From positions 25,001-89,000 of the forward strand of contig CAUYUJ010000759.1 of NCBI GenBank assembly GCA_963575745.1: a DNA stretch of 64,000 nt, read 5' to 3'. Below are positions 33,900 through 43,645 of this stretch, piece by piece. Below the pieces are notes generated by a model. It made no database searches, had not been told where the DNA came from, and saw only the letters and a program-made list of their open reading frames with translations. The stretch is from Prorocentrum cordatum. Its lineage: Eukaryota; Sar; Dinophyceae; Prorocentrales; Prorocentraceae. Numbering within the stretch: position 1 is the first letter of the stretch; the number at the start of each line of letters is the position of its first letter. The position numbers were made by a program, and so were the translations under genes.

Positions 33900-35338
33900 C
33901 TGGGCGCCGGCGGTAAACCGTCAACCTTGGTTACCGCCGGGGAACTCGTAGAGCTTCCAAGCTGAGAAAACCGAGAGCACCTACCAACATTCTGACTGAT
34001 AGTGAATATTGTTGAACCTCTGAATGCGACAAGCGGACGCGTCTCATCAGACCGAGTTCAGACCTCTGAATGCGACAGGCGGGCGCGTCTGATATCTGCG
34101 AATCCACTCATGTGATTACCAGCCCTGCAGCCCCCCTACAGCCCGAGTTAAGTGCAGGAAACCGACAGCATCTCTCAGGATAACTCGAATAATATAATAG
34201 TTTCGCAGACCTGTTTCCAGCAGTAGACCAAGTTCTGAGCTCGCGAATCGACCAACGAACGCGCCTGATGTGTGCAAAAATTGATTTCTATGACCCGCAG
34301 CACTGTAGCCCTCCCGCAGCACGAGTTCAGTGCAGAAAATTGAGAGTAATGTTCACGATGATTCGACGAATAGTTTCGCGAACCAAGCTCGCACAGCAGG
34401 CCGAGTTCAGAGCTCTCGATACAACAGACAAAAGCGCCCGATAATTCTCAATCGATTTATGTGGCTCTAGGCTCTCTAGCTGCCTACAGCTCGAGTAAAG
34501 TACAGAAAATACCGAGAGCGTTTGTGAAGATGACTCGAATAATAAGAATAGATTTGCGGACCTAGCTCGGCTAGCAGACCGAGTTCAGACCTCTGGAGTC
34601 AAAAGGCGAACGCGTCTGATGATTCTGAGTGCGATAGCTGTGCTTACCAGCACTGTAGCTGCCCTGTAGCTCGGATTAAGTACAAAATACCCACCACGCG
34701 TATCAAGTTGAATCGAATAATACGAATAGGTTTGCGGACCTAGCTCGGCTAGCAGACCGAATTGGGATCTATGGATTCAACAGGCAAACGCGCCTAATGA
34801 TTCTGAGTGCAATAGGTGTGCTTACTAGCACTGTAGCTGCCCCACAGCTCGAGCTAAGTAGAAAATACCGACAACGCGTATTAAGTTGACTCGAATAATA
34901 CGAATAGGTTTGCGGACCTAGCTCGGCTAGCAGAGCGAGTTCAGACCTCTGGATTCAACAGGCGAACGCGCCTGATGATTCTGAGTGCGATAGCTGTGCT
35001 TACCAGCTCTCTAGCTGTCCTACAGCTGGAGTTAAGTACAAAATAACGACAACGCGTATTAAGATGACTCGAAACGGCCGTTCCCGCCAGTGTGCTTTTT
35101 GGCAGTAAAAGGTACCCGATCGAGCTGAGATCAAGATGGCGAGCGGGAATAAGATCGAATATCACGGGAAAAAATACTAGAGCTCAAACGAATTGTTGAA
35201 TTTCGAGAACATAATTTTCAACCGACCAAAAGTTGTGAAAAGTTCAGTTTTTTTTTTCGAGCCAACTAGCTCTGCGGCGAGCCGGAATTACTCTTAGCTT
35301 CCAGCTATAAATAGCTAAGGGAAGCTCTACGAGTTACG
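33900..35338 (+). mobile_element. Satellite-type unit, complete
   Basis: Head 33900-33959, about seven monomers including near-identical consecutive copies (34750-35030 region), and a complete tail ending GGAAGCTCTACGAGTTAC. Family-D sequence follows directly. Confidence 0.85.
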
Positions 35339-35689
35339 GGGACCTCTGCCAGGCCGCCTGAAACGATGCGCGGGACGCTGGAAACCTCGCAGGAGACGCT
35401 TGCAGGGGCGCCGTTTACGTTGCGTGGGGCCCTGCAAAGCGCGCAAGGAAGATCTTCCTAGGAGCCTGGCTGAACTGCCGAAGCTCTTCCGAAGCTCTGC
35501 CGAAGCGCTTCGCGCACCCTTGAGCCACGCGTACTGGGAAACGCTAGGAAGCCACGCTCCTGGACCCTTTGCAAGCTCCGGCAGGGCGCTGCGAGAATCG
35601 TGGACCGGCGGAGGTGGGCGTGTGCTCCTCACCACCCACTGCCGGCTTCTTATCTGAAACCCTCAGCTCTCCAAGGAGCTAGATCTGAA
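35339..35689 (+). mobile_element. Family D element, 5'-truncated
   Basis: Joins the satellite tail at GGGGACCTCTGCCAGGCCGC, lacking the CCAAAACCCGGATAGC start. It has the middle GCCGAAGCGCTTCGCGCACC and the right end CCGGCTTCTTATCTGAAACC, CTCAGCTCTCCAAGGAGCTA, and then passes into inverted satellite. Confidence 0.8.
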
Positions 35690-36324
35690 CTCGGTCTGCT
35701 AGCCGAGCTAGGTTCGCAAACCTATTCGTATTATTCGAGTTATCTTGATAAACGCTCTCGTTTTCTGTACTTAACTCGAGCTGTAGGGCAGCTGCAGGGC
35801 TCATCGTGACATACATCGATGGGAAATCATCAGTCGCGTTCGTCTATTGAACAAAGAGCTCTGAACTCGGCCTGCTGCTCGAGCTAGGTTCGCGAAACTG
35901 TTCGTATTGTCCGAATGATCTTGAGACGTGCTCTGAATTTTCTGCACTCAAATCGTGCTGGGGGAGGGCTACAATGCTGCGGGTCACAGAACTCGATTTG
36001 CACACATGAGGCGCGTCTTTCGGTCGATTCCAGAGCTCGGAACTCGGTCTGCTGCTCGAACTAGGTCCGCGAAACTATTATATTATTCGAGTCGATACTG
36101 TCGGTTTTCTGCACTTAACTCGCGCTGTAAGGGAGCTGCAGGGCTGGGAATCACATGAGTGGATTCGCAGACATCAGACGCGCCCGCCTGTCGCATGCAG
36201 AGGTCTGAACTCGGTTCGATACTCGAACTGGGTTGCGAAACTGTTTCGTTTTTTGGTTAGAGACATCTTGAGCGGTCTGAAATCGCTTGGGCTGAAACAC
36301 TAGTCGTTCTCTGGATTTTTTCCC
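35690..36324 (-). mobile_element. Inverted satellite-type unit, outer part
   Basis: Monomers run in reverse (CTGAACTCGGTCTGCTAGCC and ACTTAACTCGAGCTGTAGGG). The segment reaches the reversed leader (CGTTCTCTGGATTTTTTCCC), where a ~2-kb composite element intervenes. The remaining leader and the head resume at 38345-38420. Confidence 0.85.
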
Positions 36325-36403
36325 AACCATCCTGTGGTGTTGGGTCCTCGTTTTGAAGAGACGTCGCCCCGCGTTCCTTCCTTCCTTCCCGCTGCCCCCT
36401 CCC

Positions 36404-36485
36404 TCCTCCCATCTTCATCATCATCGTCATCATCCCCATCATCGTCATCGTCATCATCATCTGTCGTCATCATCATTATCACCAC
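36404..36485. repeat. CAT/CGT triplet tract inside composite element
   Basis: Imperfect TCATCATCGTCATC triplets between the trailer and the 90-bp array. Copy 1 at 5.95-6.0 kb carries a GGA-type purine segment at the same position, so the microsatellite type is exchangeable. Confidence 0.85.
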
Positions 36486-37570
36486 CCATGTCGGCACACC
36501 CCTCACACGTTTCGTGACCCCATAGGGAGCTCCACCGAAGGTCCCAGTGCGTGTGCCCGCATGCGTCCCGCACACTCATTTCGGCACACCCCTCACACGC
36601 TTCGTGGCCCCATAGGGAGCTCCACCGAAGGTCCCAGTGGGTGTGCCCGCATGCGTCCCGCACACCCATTTCGGCACACCCCTCATACGTTTCGTGGCCC
36701 CATAGGGACAAGGTCCCACCGCATGCAGGCACACCCTCACACGTTTCGTGGCCCCATAGGGAGCTCCACCGAAGGTCCCAGTGGGTGTGCCCGCATGCGT
36801 CCCGCACACCCATTTCGGCACACCCTCACACGTTTCGTGGCCCCATAGGGAGCTCCACCGAAGGTCCCAGTGGGTGTGCCCGCATGCGTCCCGCACACCC
36901 ATTTCGGCACACCCCTCACACGTTTCGTGGCCCCATAGGGAGCTCCACCGAAGGTCCCAGTGGGTGTGCCCGCATGCGTCCCGCACACCCATTTCGGCAC
37001 ACCCCTCACACGTTCGTGGCCCCATAGGGAGCTCCACCGAAGGTCCCAGTGGGTGTGCCCGCATGCGTCCCGCACACCCATTTCGGCACACCCCTCACAC
37101 GTTTCGTGGCCCCATAGGGAGCTCCACCGAAGGTCCCCAGTGGGTGTGCCCGCATGCGTCCCGCACACCCATTTCGGCACACCCCTCACACGTTTCGTGG
37201 CCCCATAGGGAGCTCCACCGAAGGTCCCAGTGGGTGTGCCCGCATGCGTCCCGCACACCCATTTCGGCACACCCCTCACACGTTTCGTGGCCCCATAGGG
37301 AGCTCCACCGAAGGTCCCAGTGGGTGTGCCCGCATGCGTCCCGCACACCCATTTCGGCACACCCCTCACACGTTTCGTGGCCCCATAGGGAGCTCCATAA
37401 GGTCTCAGTGGGTGTGAAGGTCCCCCGCATGCGTCCCGCACACCCATTCCGGCACATCCCTCACACGTTTCGTGGCCCCATAGGGAGCTCCACCGAAGGT
37501 CCCCGTGGCGCAGTCCACATGCGTCTCCTTTGCCCAGTACAGCGTTACGTGGCCCCATATGGAGCCCCAC
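36486..37570 (-). repeat. 90-bp tandem array
   Basis: Unit starts near 36901, 36991, 37080, 37171, 37261 and 37351 give periods of 90, 89, 91, 90 and 90. Units are nearly identical (GTTTCGTGGCCCCATAGGGA, GCTCCACCGAAGGTCCCAGT on +). Single-base indels switch frames, and both strands stay open through the array (frames up to 346 codons with a 30-residue repeat). The openness follows from a stop-free unit whose length is a multiple of three. Confidence 0.92.
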
Positions 37571-37576
37571 CGCAGG

Positions 37577-37860
37577 TCCCAGCCAGCCAGCTAGCTCTCT
37601 TTGCTCCGCGCAGCGGGCGACCCGCGCGCGTCGCTGGGACTCCTCCGGGGCGACCTGCGCGCGTCGCGGGGGCTCCGTGCTGCGTTCCGCCCAGCGCCTC
37701 GCTCGCCCGTCGTCGCTCTGCCCAGCGGCAAGAGCCTTGCCCGCTATCAGCCAGCCAGCTAGCTCTCTTCGCTCCGCGCAGTGGACGACCCGCGCGCGTC
37801 GCTGGGACCCCTCCGGGGTGACCTGCGCGCGTCGCGGGGGCTCCGCGCTGCGCTGCTCCC
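37577..37860. repeat. 171-bp direct duplication
   Basis: CAGCCAGCCAGCTAGCTCTC starts at 37577 and again at 37748. The second copy continues for about 110 bp (CGCGCGTCGCTGGGAC, CTCCGGGG) before diverging. Confidence 0.85.
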
Positions 37861-38344
37861 GCAGCCTTGGACTTTTGAGTGCGCGGGCAAAGAGGGAGTA
37901 AAGGAAGGGGAGGAAGCGGGCGCGATCCTCGCGGGGGGGCGCGCCGACATTGGCGTCGCGGCGCGCGGGCGATGCCGTCGGGGAGTCCCGGGGAAGCTCC
38001 TTGCGGCGGCCACGCCCAGCGTCACGAGTATTCAGAGGCAGTCGTTGTCAAACTATTGGCATTCATACACATTTGCACCACGCTTTGTCATATTCGCATT
38101 CATGCACGTAGACTCGCTCGCACGCAGATCATTCACAGTCAGACGCACGCGCGCAGATTCACCCGCGCTCAGTCTCCCTACGTACTCAGATCAATCGTTT
38201 TCGTTCACTTTGTGTACCACGCCACTCATGTCGGCACGCCCCTAGCACGGTTCGTTGCCTCATAGGGATCGCCACCGAAAAAATGAATCACTATTGCGGT
38301 ACTCGCACCTGCATATGGTTGGGTCCCTCGTCAGGCTAATTTTT

Positions 38345-38420
38345 CACACTATATACTGTCAGGAAGCTCTACGAGTCCCCCGGCGGTAAGAAAGGTTGAC
38401 GGTTTACCGCCGGCGCCCAG
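38345..38420 (-). mobile_element. Inverted satellite-type unit, leader end and head
   Basis: Reversed head (GGAAGCTCTACGAGTCCCCC, GGCGGTAAGAAAGG, TTTACCGCCGGCGCCCAG) ending at 38420, plus the start of the leader. It belongs with 35690-36324. It is one of only two heads in this orientation. Confidence 0.9.
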
Positions 38421-38712
38421 TCTGAAACCCTCAGCTCTCCAAGGAGCTATCCGGGAATGGGTGGTGAGCAGCACACGCCCACCCCCGCCGGTCCACGATT
38501 CTCGCAGGAACTTGCTGGAACCGGCAGCGGGTCCGGGGGCGTGGCTTCCTAGCGTTTCCCAATACGCGTGGCTCAAGGGTGCGCGAAGCGCTTCGGCAGA
38601 GCTTCGGAAGATCTTCGGCAGTTCGTCCAGGCTCCTAGGCAGATCTTCCTTGCGTGTTTGCAGGGCCCCACGCATCGTAAACGGCGCCCCTGCAAGCGTC
38701 TCCTTGCTTACA
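38421..38712 (-). mobile_element. Inverted family D element with flipped terminus
   Basis: Reversed family-D middle (GGTGCGCGAAGCGCTTCGGC). Its terminal ~40 bp (CTGAAACCCTCAGCTCTCCA, AGGAGCTATCCGGGAA at 38421-38458) lies in the opposite orientation to the rest, as in half of the 23.85 kb palindrome. The left end reaches CTTACAAGT near 38706. Confidence 0.8.
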
Positions 38713-39175
38713 AGTCAGTTGAGTCGGCGCTCTGAACTCGATCTGCTGCCCAATCTAGAATGGAACTATTCGTATTGTTCGAGTCGTCTTGAGAGGTGCT
38801 GGTGTTCCCTGCACTTAACTCGGGCTGTCGGGGGGGCTGCATGGCTAGTAATTAGTGAAATCGATTCGGAGAGATCAGGCGCGTGTGCCTTTCGAATCGA
38901 GAGCTCCGAACTCTACCTGCTGCCCGAACTGGGTCCGCCAAACTGTTTGCATTCTTTGAGTGATCCTGAGAGGTGCTGTCGGTTTCCTGCACTTTTGACT
39001 CAGGCTGAAGGGGAGGTGCAGGGCTGGTAATCGGAGGAATCGATTCAGAGACATCAGACGCGTGCGCCTGTCGCCTGCAGAGGTCGGAACTCGGTCTGGC
39101 ACTCGATCGAGCTAGATTTACCAAACCATTCGAATTGTTCGAATCATCTTGAGAGGTGCTGAAGGAAGGCTACAG
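38713..39175 (-). repeat. Inverted satellite monomers
   Basis: Two to three reversed ~178-bp monomers (GCTCTGAACTCGATCTGCTG, CACTTAACTCGGGCTGTC). They continue the inverted block and end near a diverged junction at 39175. Confidence 0.8.
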
Positions 39176-39220
39176 AGCTCGTACAGAAGACAATCCAGAA
39201 GCATCGCGAGCGTTCGGCTG

Positions 39221-39406
39221 TACCTCGCACAGCTCTTCGGCGTCGATGAGCTAGGGGAATTCCGGCGCGGGGTGGGGCTAGTACCTTGTACAGCTTCCCT
39301 TAGCAAGTCATACCTCGTTTAGCTCTTCGGCATCGATGAGCTAGAGGAATTCCAGCGCGGCGTAGCTAGTACCTCGTAGAGCTCTTCGGCATCGATGAGC
39401 TAGAGA
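39221..39406 (-). repeat. Three inverted type-C tails
   Basis: Reversed tails begin TACCTCGCACAGCTCTTCGG (39221), TACCTCGTTTAGCTCTTCGG (39310) and TACCTCGTAGAGCTCTTCGG (39370). Each is followed by a CATCGATGAGCTAGAGGAAT-like segment. They mark the right limit of the inverted block; a forward head begins at 39409. Confidence 0.85.
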
Positions 39407-39408
39407 AA

Positions 39409-40906
39409 CTGGGCGCCGGCGGTAAACCGCCAACCTTGGTTACCGCCGGGGAACACGTAGAGCTTCCAAGCTCGACTTAAGATGAGAAAACCGAGAGCAC
39501 CTACCAACATTCTGACTTATAGTGAATATGTTTTGACCTCTCAATGCGACAAGCGGACGCGTCTGATCAGACCGAGTTCAGACCTCTCAATGCGACAGAC
39601 GGACGCGTCTGATGTCTGCGAATCGACTCATGTGATTACCAGCCCTGCAGCCCCCCTACAGCCCGAGTTAAGTCCGACAGCATCTCTCAGGATAACTCGA
39701 ATAATATAATAGCGCAGACCTGTTTCGAGCAGCAGACCAAGTTCTGAGCTCGCCTGGTGTGCACATCGATTTCTATGACCCGCAGCACCAGCACCAGAAA
39801 ATTGAGAGCACTTTTCACGATGATTCGGACAATACGAATAGTTTCGCGAACCTAGCTCGGGCAGCAGGCCGAGTTCAGAGCTCTAGACAGACAAACGCGC
39901 CCGATAATTCTCAATCGGTTTCTGTGACTGTAGGCTCTGTAGCTGCCTACAGCTCGAGTTAAGTACAGAAAATACCGAGAGCGTTTGTCAAGATGACTCG
40001 AATAATACGAATAGGTTTGCGGACCTAGCTCGGCTAGCCGACCGAGTTCAGACCTATGGATTCAACAGGCGAACGCGCCTGATGATTCTGAGTGCCATAG
40101 GTGTGCTTACTAAAACTGTAGCTGCCCTGCAGATCGAGTTAAGTAGAAAATACCGACGACGCGTATAAAGTTGACTCGAATAATACGGATAGGTTTGCGG
40201 ACCTAGCTCGGCTAGCAGACCGAGTTCAGACCTATGGATTCAACAGGCGAACGCGCCTGATGATTCTGAGTGCGATAGGTGCGCTTACCCGCACTGTAGC
40301 TGCCCTACAGCTCGAGTTAAGTAGGAAATACCGACAACGCGTACCAAGTTGACTCGAATAATACGAATAGGTTTGCAGACCTAGCTCGGCTAGCAGACCG
40401 AGTTCAGACCTATGGATTCAACAGCAAACGCGCCTGATAATTCTGAGTGCGATAGGTGTGCTTACCCGCACTGTAGCTGCCCTACAGCTCGAGTTAAGTA
40501 GGAAATACCGACAACGCGTATCAAGTTCACTCGAATAATACGAATAGGTTCGCGAAGCTAGCTCGGCTAGCAGACCGAGTTCAGATCTATGTATTGAACA
40601 GGCGAACGCGCCTGATGATTCTGAGTGCGATAGCTGTGCTTACCAGCTCTTTAGCTGTCCTAGAGCTCGAGTTAAGTACAAAATACCGACAACGTGTATC
40701 AAGATGACTCGAAACGGCCGATCCCGCCAGTGTGCTTTTTGGCAGTAAAAGGTACCCGATCGAGCTGAGCTCAAGATGGCGAGCGGGAATAAGATCGAAT
40801 ATCACGGGAAAAAATACTAGAGCTCCAACGAATGGTCAAATTTCGAGAACATAATTTTCAACCGACAAAAAGTTGTGAAAAATTCAGTTCTTTTTTTTCG
40901 AGCCAA
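39409..40906 (+). mobile_element. Satellite-type unit, tail truncated
   Basis: Head 39409-39469, leader, about seven monomers (several near-identical ~178-bp copies between 40000 and 40680), and the tail to TTTTCGAGCCAA. The next head sits in place of CTAGCTCT. Confidence 0.85.
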
Positions 40907-41092
40907 CTGGGCGCCGGCGGTAAACCGTCAACCTTGGTTACCGCCGGGAGACTCGTAGAGCTTCCTTACCAGATACATATTTATATGTATATATACATAC
41001 ATATATATATATATATGACTCGCATGCATGTGCAGAACCATTCTTCATTGCCATCTAGAGATAACACTATGACAGGGCACAGGAGGAGAGAG

Positions 41093-41127
<35 letters not shown>

Positions 41128-41166
41128 GAGAGAGAGGAAGAAAAAAGAAGAAGAAGAAAGAAGGAG

Positions 41167-41221
<55 letters not shown>

Positions 41222-41265
41222 GAACGGGAAATAGCAAAATAAGGACATCGGACGCCAGAAAGGAG

Positions 41266-41314
<49 letters not shown>

Positions 41315-41406
41315 GGGAGAGAGAGAAAGGAAGAGAATGAGAGATAGGGAAACATGGAGAAATAAAAAAAAAATGAAGTAAAAAAAAACAAGAGAAGGAG
41401 CGACAG

Positions 41407-41449
<43 letters not shown>

Positions 41450-41480
41450 GAGAGAACCAAAAAGAGAAATATAAACAATT
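40907..41480 (+). mobile_element. Head followed by TA, poly-A and GA microsatellites
   Basis: A canonical head (40907-40965) is followed by (TA)n at about 40975-41016 and 41098-41124, a purine segment, about 50 consecutive A (41169-41220), and two (GA)n runs (41267-41330, 41409-41455). No satellite monomer or tail follows, so only the head identifies this as a superfamily member. Confidence 0.8.
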
Positions 41481-41875
41481 CCATATGCATACCAACTGGG
41501 CCCCCGCGCTTCTCGCCCTAAAGAACGAGCTTCTCGGCGCGGAGTGGGCTAATGACCAGCCCCTGGAGGCAAGAGAGAATGAAACAGAGAGGGGGGGAGA
41601 AAGAAATCTGAAACGGAGCAAAACAATTCCATGCGCATATCAAGTGCGCCCCCCTGCTTCTGGGCACAGAATCAACGTGTTCTCAGGTCCTCGAGCCTCG
41701 CTGCTCACTCCCGACCCGTCTTTAAGAGCCCAGGCCCGAAATGACCAGGTCCTCCTCGCCTCCCCTTCATCCTCCTCACCCTTTTCCTCCTACTCGTGCA
41801 ACTTACGCGTGAAGGTGACCCCGCATGGTTCGTCGCCCAGCTCGTCCGCGCGGCGGGGCGGCAAGCTGGGGCAGC
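41481..41875. other. Spacer with internal ~135-bp near-duplication, no gene recognised
   Basis: TTCCATATGCATACCAACTG with GGGCCCCCGCGCTTCT near 41480 is echoed by TTCCATGCGCATATCAAGTG with CGCCCCCCTGCTTCT near 41627. This indicates a diverged local duplication. The 410-codon + strand frame starting at 41485 owes its length to the CAT tract that follows. Confidence 0.55.
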
Positions 41876-42350
41876 ATCACCATCATCACCAACATCATCA
41901 TTATCATTATCATCATCGGGGCACCATCATCCTCAACATCATAATTATCATCAACATCATCATCATCACCATCATCATCGGAACACCATCATCATCATCC
42001 TCATCATCATCGTCATCATCATCATCGGGACACCATCAACATAATCATCATCATCACCATCGTCATCATCATCATCGGCGCGACATCAGCATCGTTATCA
42101 TCATCATCAACAGAACCATCATGATCATCATCGTCCTCGTCATCGGGACACCATCATCATCATCATCGACATCACCATCAACAGCAGCATCATCATCGGG
42201 ACACCATCCTCAACATCCTATCAGCATCATGATCATCATCATCATCATCAACATCATCATCATCACCAACATCAACATCACCATCATCATCCCCACCATC
42301 ACCATCATCATCACCGTCATCATCATCATCATCGGGACACCGACGGGAAT
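41876..42350. repeat. CAT/CATCGGGACAC-type triplet tract
   Basis: CAT triplets interspersed with TCATCATCGGGACACCATC units. GGGACACC recurs at about 42027, 42146 and 42198, then as CGGGACACCGGCGGGACACC near 42400. It ends in short GACACCGGCGG repeats near 42420. Confidence 0.9.
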
Positions 42351-42506
42351 CCACATCATCATCGGGACACGAACGGAACACCGACGGAACACCGGCGGGA
42401 CACCGGCGGGACACCGCGCGGCACCGGCTGCCCTGTCAAGATTTTTTCCCTCCGGCCGCGCCTCAGCCACACGGGACGCCAGCGGGACACCGGCGGGAAA
42501 CCGCGC

Positions 42507-42900
42507 TCTTTCTATGCAACCGTCGTATGGTGCGCTCTTTCTGCGTATTTACGCATTTCCCTTTAATACGGTCGCATTAGCGACGTCCGAAAGGTCCGGT
42601 CGGCGCGCGCGCCGGCCACCTGCGAAGACAAGTCTTGGCCTTGAGAACGGGTTTTTGTTTTCCCTAGGCCTGCGCTTGGAAAGCCCGCTTTGGGTAGATT
42701 GCACGGCGGTTCGCTAGGGCAGCGCTAGAGGTATTTCGCACGACGGTCCACATGCACCAGTCGCCATAGAAACACATCGGAATCGCAAAAACCAGTTCTC
42801 AAGGCCAGCCTTTTTCGCTTCTCTAAACCGTCGTGTGGTGCGGTTTCCCTGCGTCTTCACGCAGTTTCCATGGGGCACGTTCGCATTAGCGACGTCTCGT
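42507..42900. repeat. ~85-bp direct duplication enclosing an inverted repeat
   Basis: CCGTCGTATGGTGCG, TTTACGCA and GCATTAGCGACGTC (42520-42590) recur as CCGTCGTGTGGTGCG, TTCACGCA and GCATTAGCGACGTC (42827-42897). Between them GGCCTTGAGAACGGGTTTTT (42630) faces its near-exact reverse complement AAAAACCAGTTCTCAAGGCC (42789), a ~20-bp stem with one mismatch and a ~140-base loop. Confidence 0.8.
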
Positions 42901-43090
42901 CGCCGCGGGTAGCAGCAGGATGAGTGGGGGGAGGTGGAGGAGGGATAGGAACTTCAATAGCAGCGAGAGCGCGGGGGAGAGCGAGAGGGGGGGGGGAACA
43001 AGACGCGCGGCGAGAGAGAGCGGGCGGGGCAATAAAATGTTGCGTGTACACTTGACACGCGTGAACCCTAACAAGCGGATCCGGTCGGGT
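42901..43090. other. Purine-rich spacer, nothing recognised
   Basis: GGAGGTGGAGGAGGGATAGG and GAGCGAGAGGGGGGGGGGAA purine runs, then mixed sequence to the 128-bp repeat. No gene is seen. Confidence 0.5.
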
Positions 43091-43094
43091 CGGG

Positions 43095-43520
43095 CGGACT
43101 CTAGGTTTCGCGGCCGCCGCGCGCGTGTACCCTTTGTCGTATTTTTCTGCTGAGGAATATGAGCATGCACACATCTTGCAAGAGGAGAATGTTAAGTTTA
43201 CAAAAAAAATACAATATGAAGCCCAGGTTTACATACGCGGCCGCCGCGCGCGCGTGCACTTTGTCGTAGTTTTTTGCAATGGAATATGAGCATAGACACA
43301 TCTTGCAAGAACAGGATGTTAAGTTTGTACTACTTTCTACCATAGAATACTCCGGTTTACATACCCGGTCGCAACCGGGGCCGGACACTTTGCATTTTAA
43401 AACAATGTTTTCTGATCGCATGAACCAGGATATACTATTTTTTTTGCAAGGGATGAGCCATGGACGCGACCGGAACCGGGCAAAATGTATTATAAAAAAA
43501 CAGCTATATTTGAGCCCGGG
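43095..43520 (+). repeat. ~128-bp diverging tandem repeat
   Basis: CGGCCGCCGCGCGCGTGTAC at 43110, CGGCCGCCGCGCGCGCGTGC at 43238 and CGGTCGCAACCGGGGCCGGA at 43366 head three units. Each is followed by a TTTGTCGTA/TTTGCATTT-like motif, GGAATATGAGCATAGACACA and CATCTTGCAAGA (third unit weaker). A fourth fragment lies near 43466. The family was not seen elsewhere in the window. Confidence 0.8.
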
Positions 43521-43645
43521 ATGCATAGCGACCGATTTAACCAGCTTCAGGGTTTATTAATTATAAGGATTAGAGATTTAAGGCTTCACTTAGCGCAGCG
43601 GCCGACAGTCCAGGCAGTGCTGCCCCCCTTCGGCAAGCTCATAGT

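Larger units (their letters stand above)
36325..38344 (-). mobile_element. Composite element with 90-bp unit array, inverted copy 2
   Basis: Read on the minus strand: leader (AAAAATTAGCCTGACGA, GGACCCAACCATATGCAG, GAGTACCG near 38344-38300), a unit-like fragment, unrelated sequence with a 171-bp duplication, then ~12 units of exactly 90 bp (37.5-36.5 kb), a CAT/GAT tract and the trailer (GAGGACCCAACACCACAG, ending 36325). It is inserted cleanly: removing it joins GGATTTTTTCCC to ACACTATAT as in sister units at 45.66 kb. No coding role is supported. Confidence 0.85.

Noticed and set aside
36781-37821. 346-codon open frame on + and 277-codon frame on - through the 90-bp array
   Set aside because: Both strands stay open because the 90-bp unit has no stops; 89- and 91-bp units shift the frame, and related arrays are broken.
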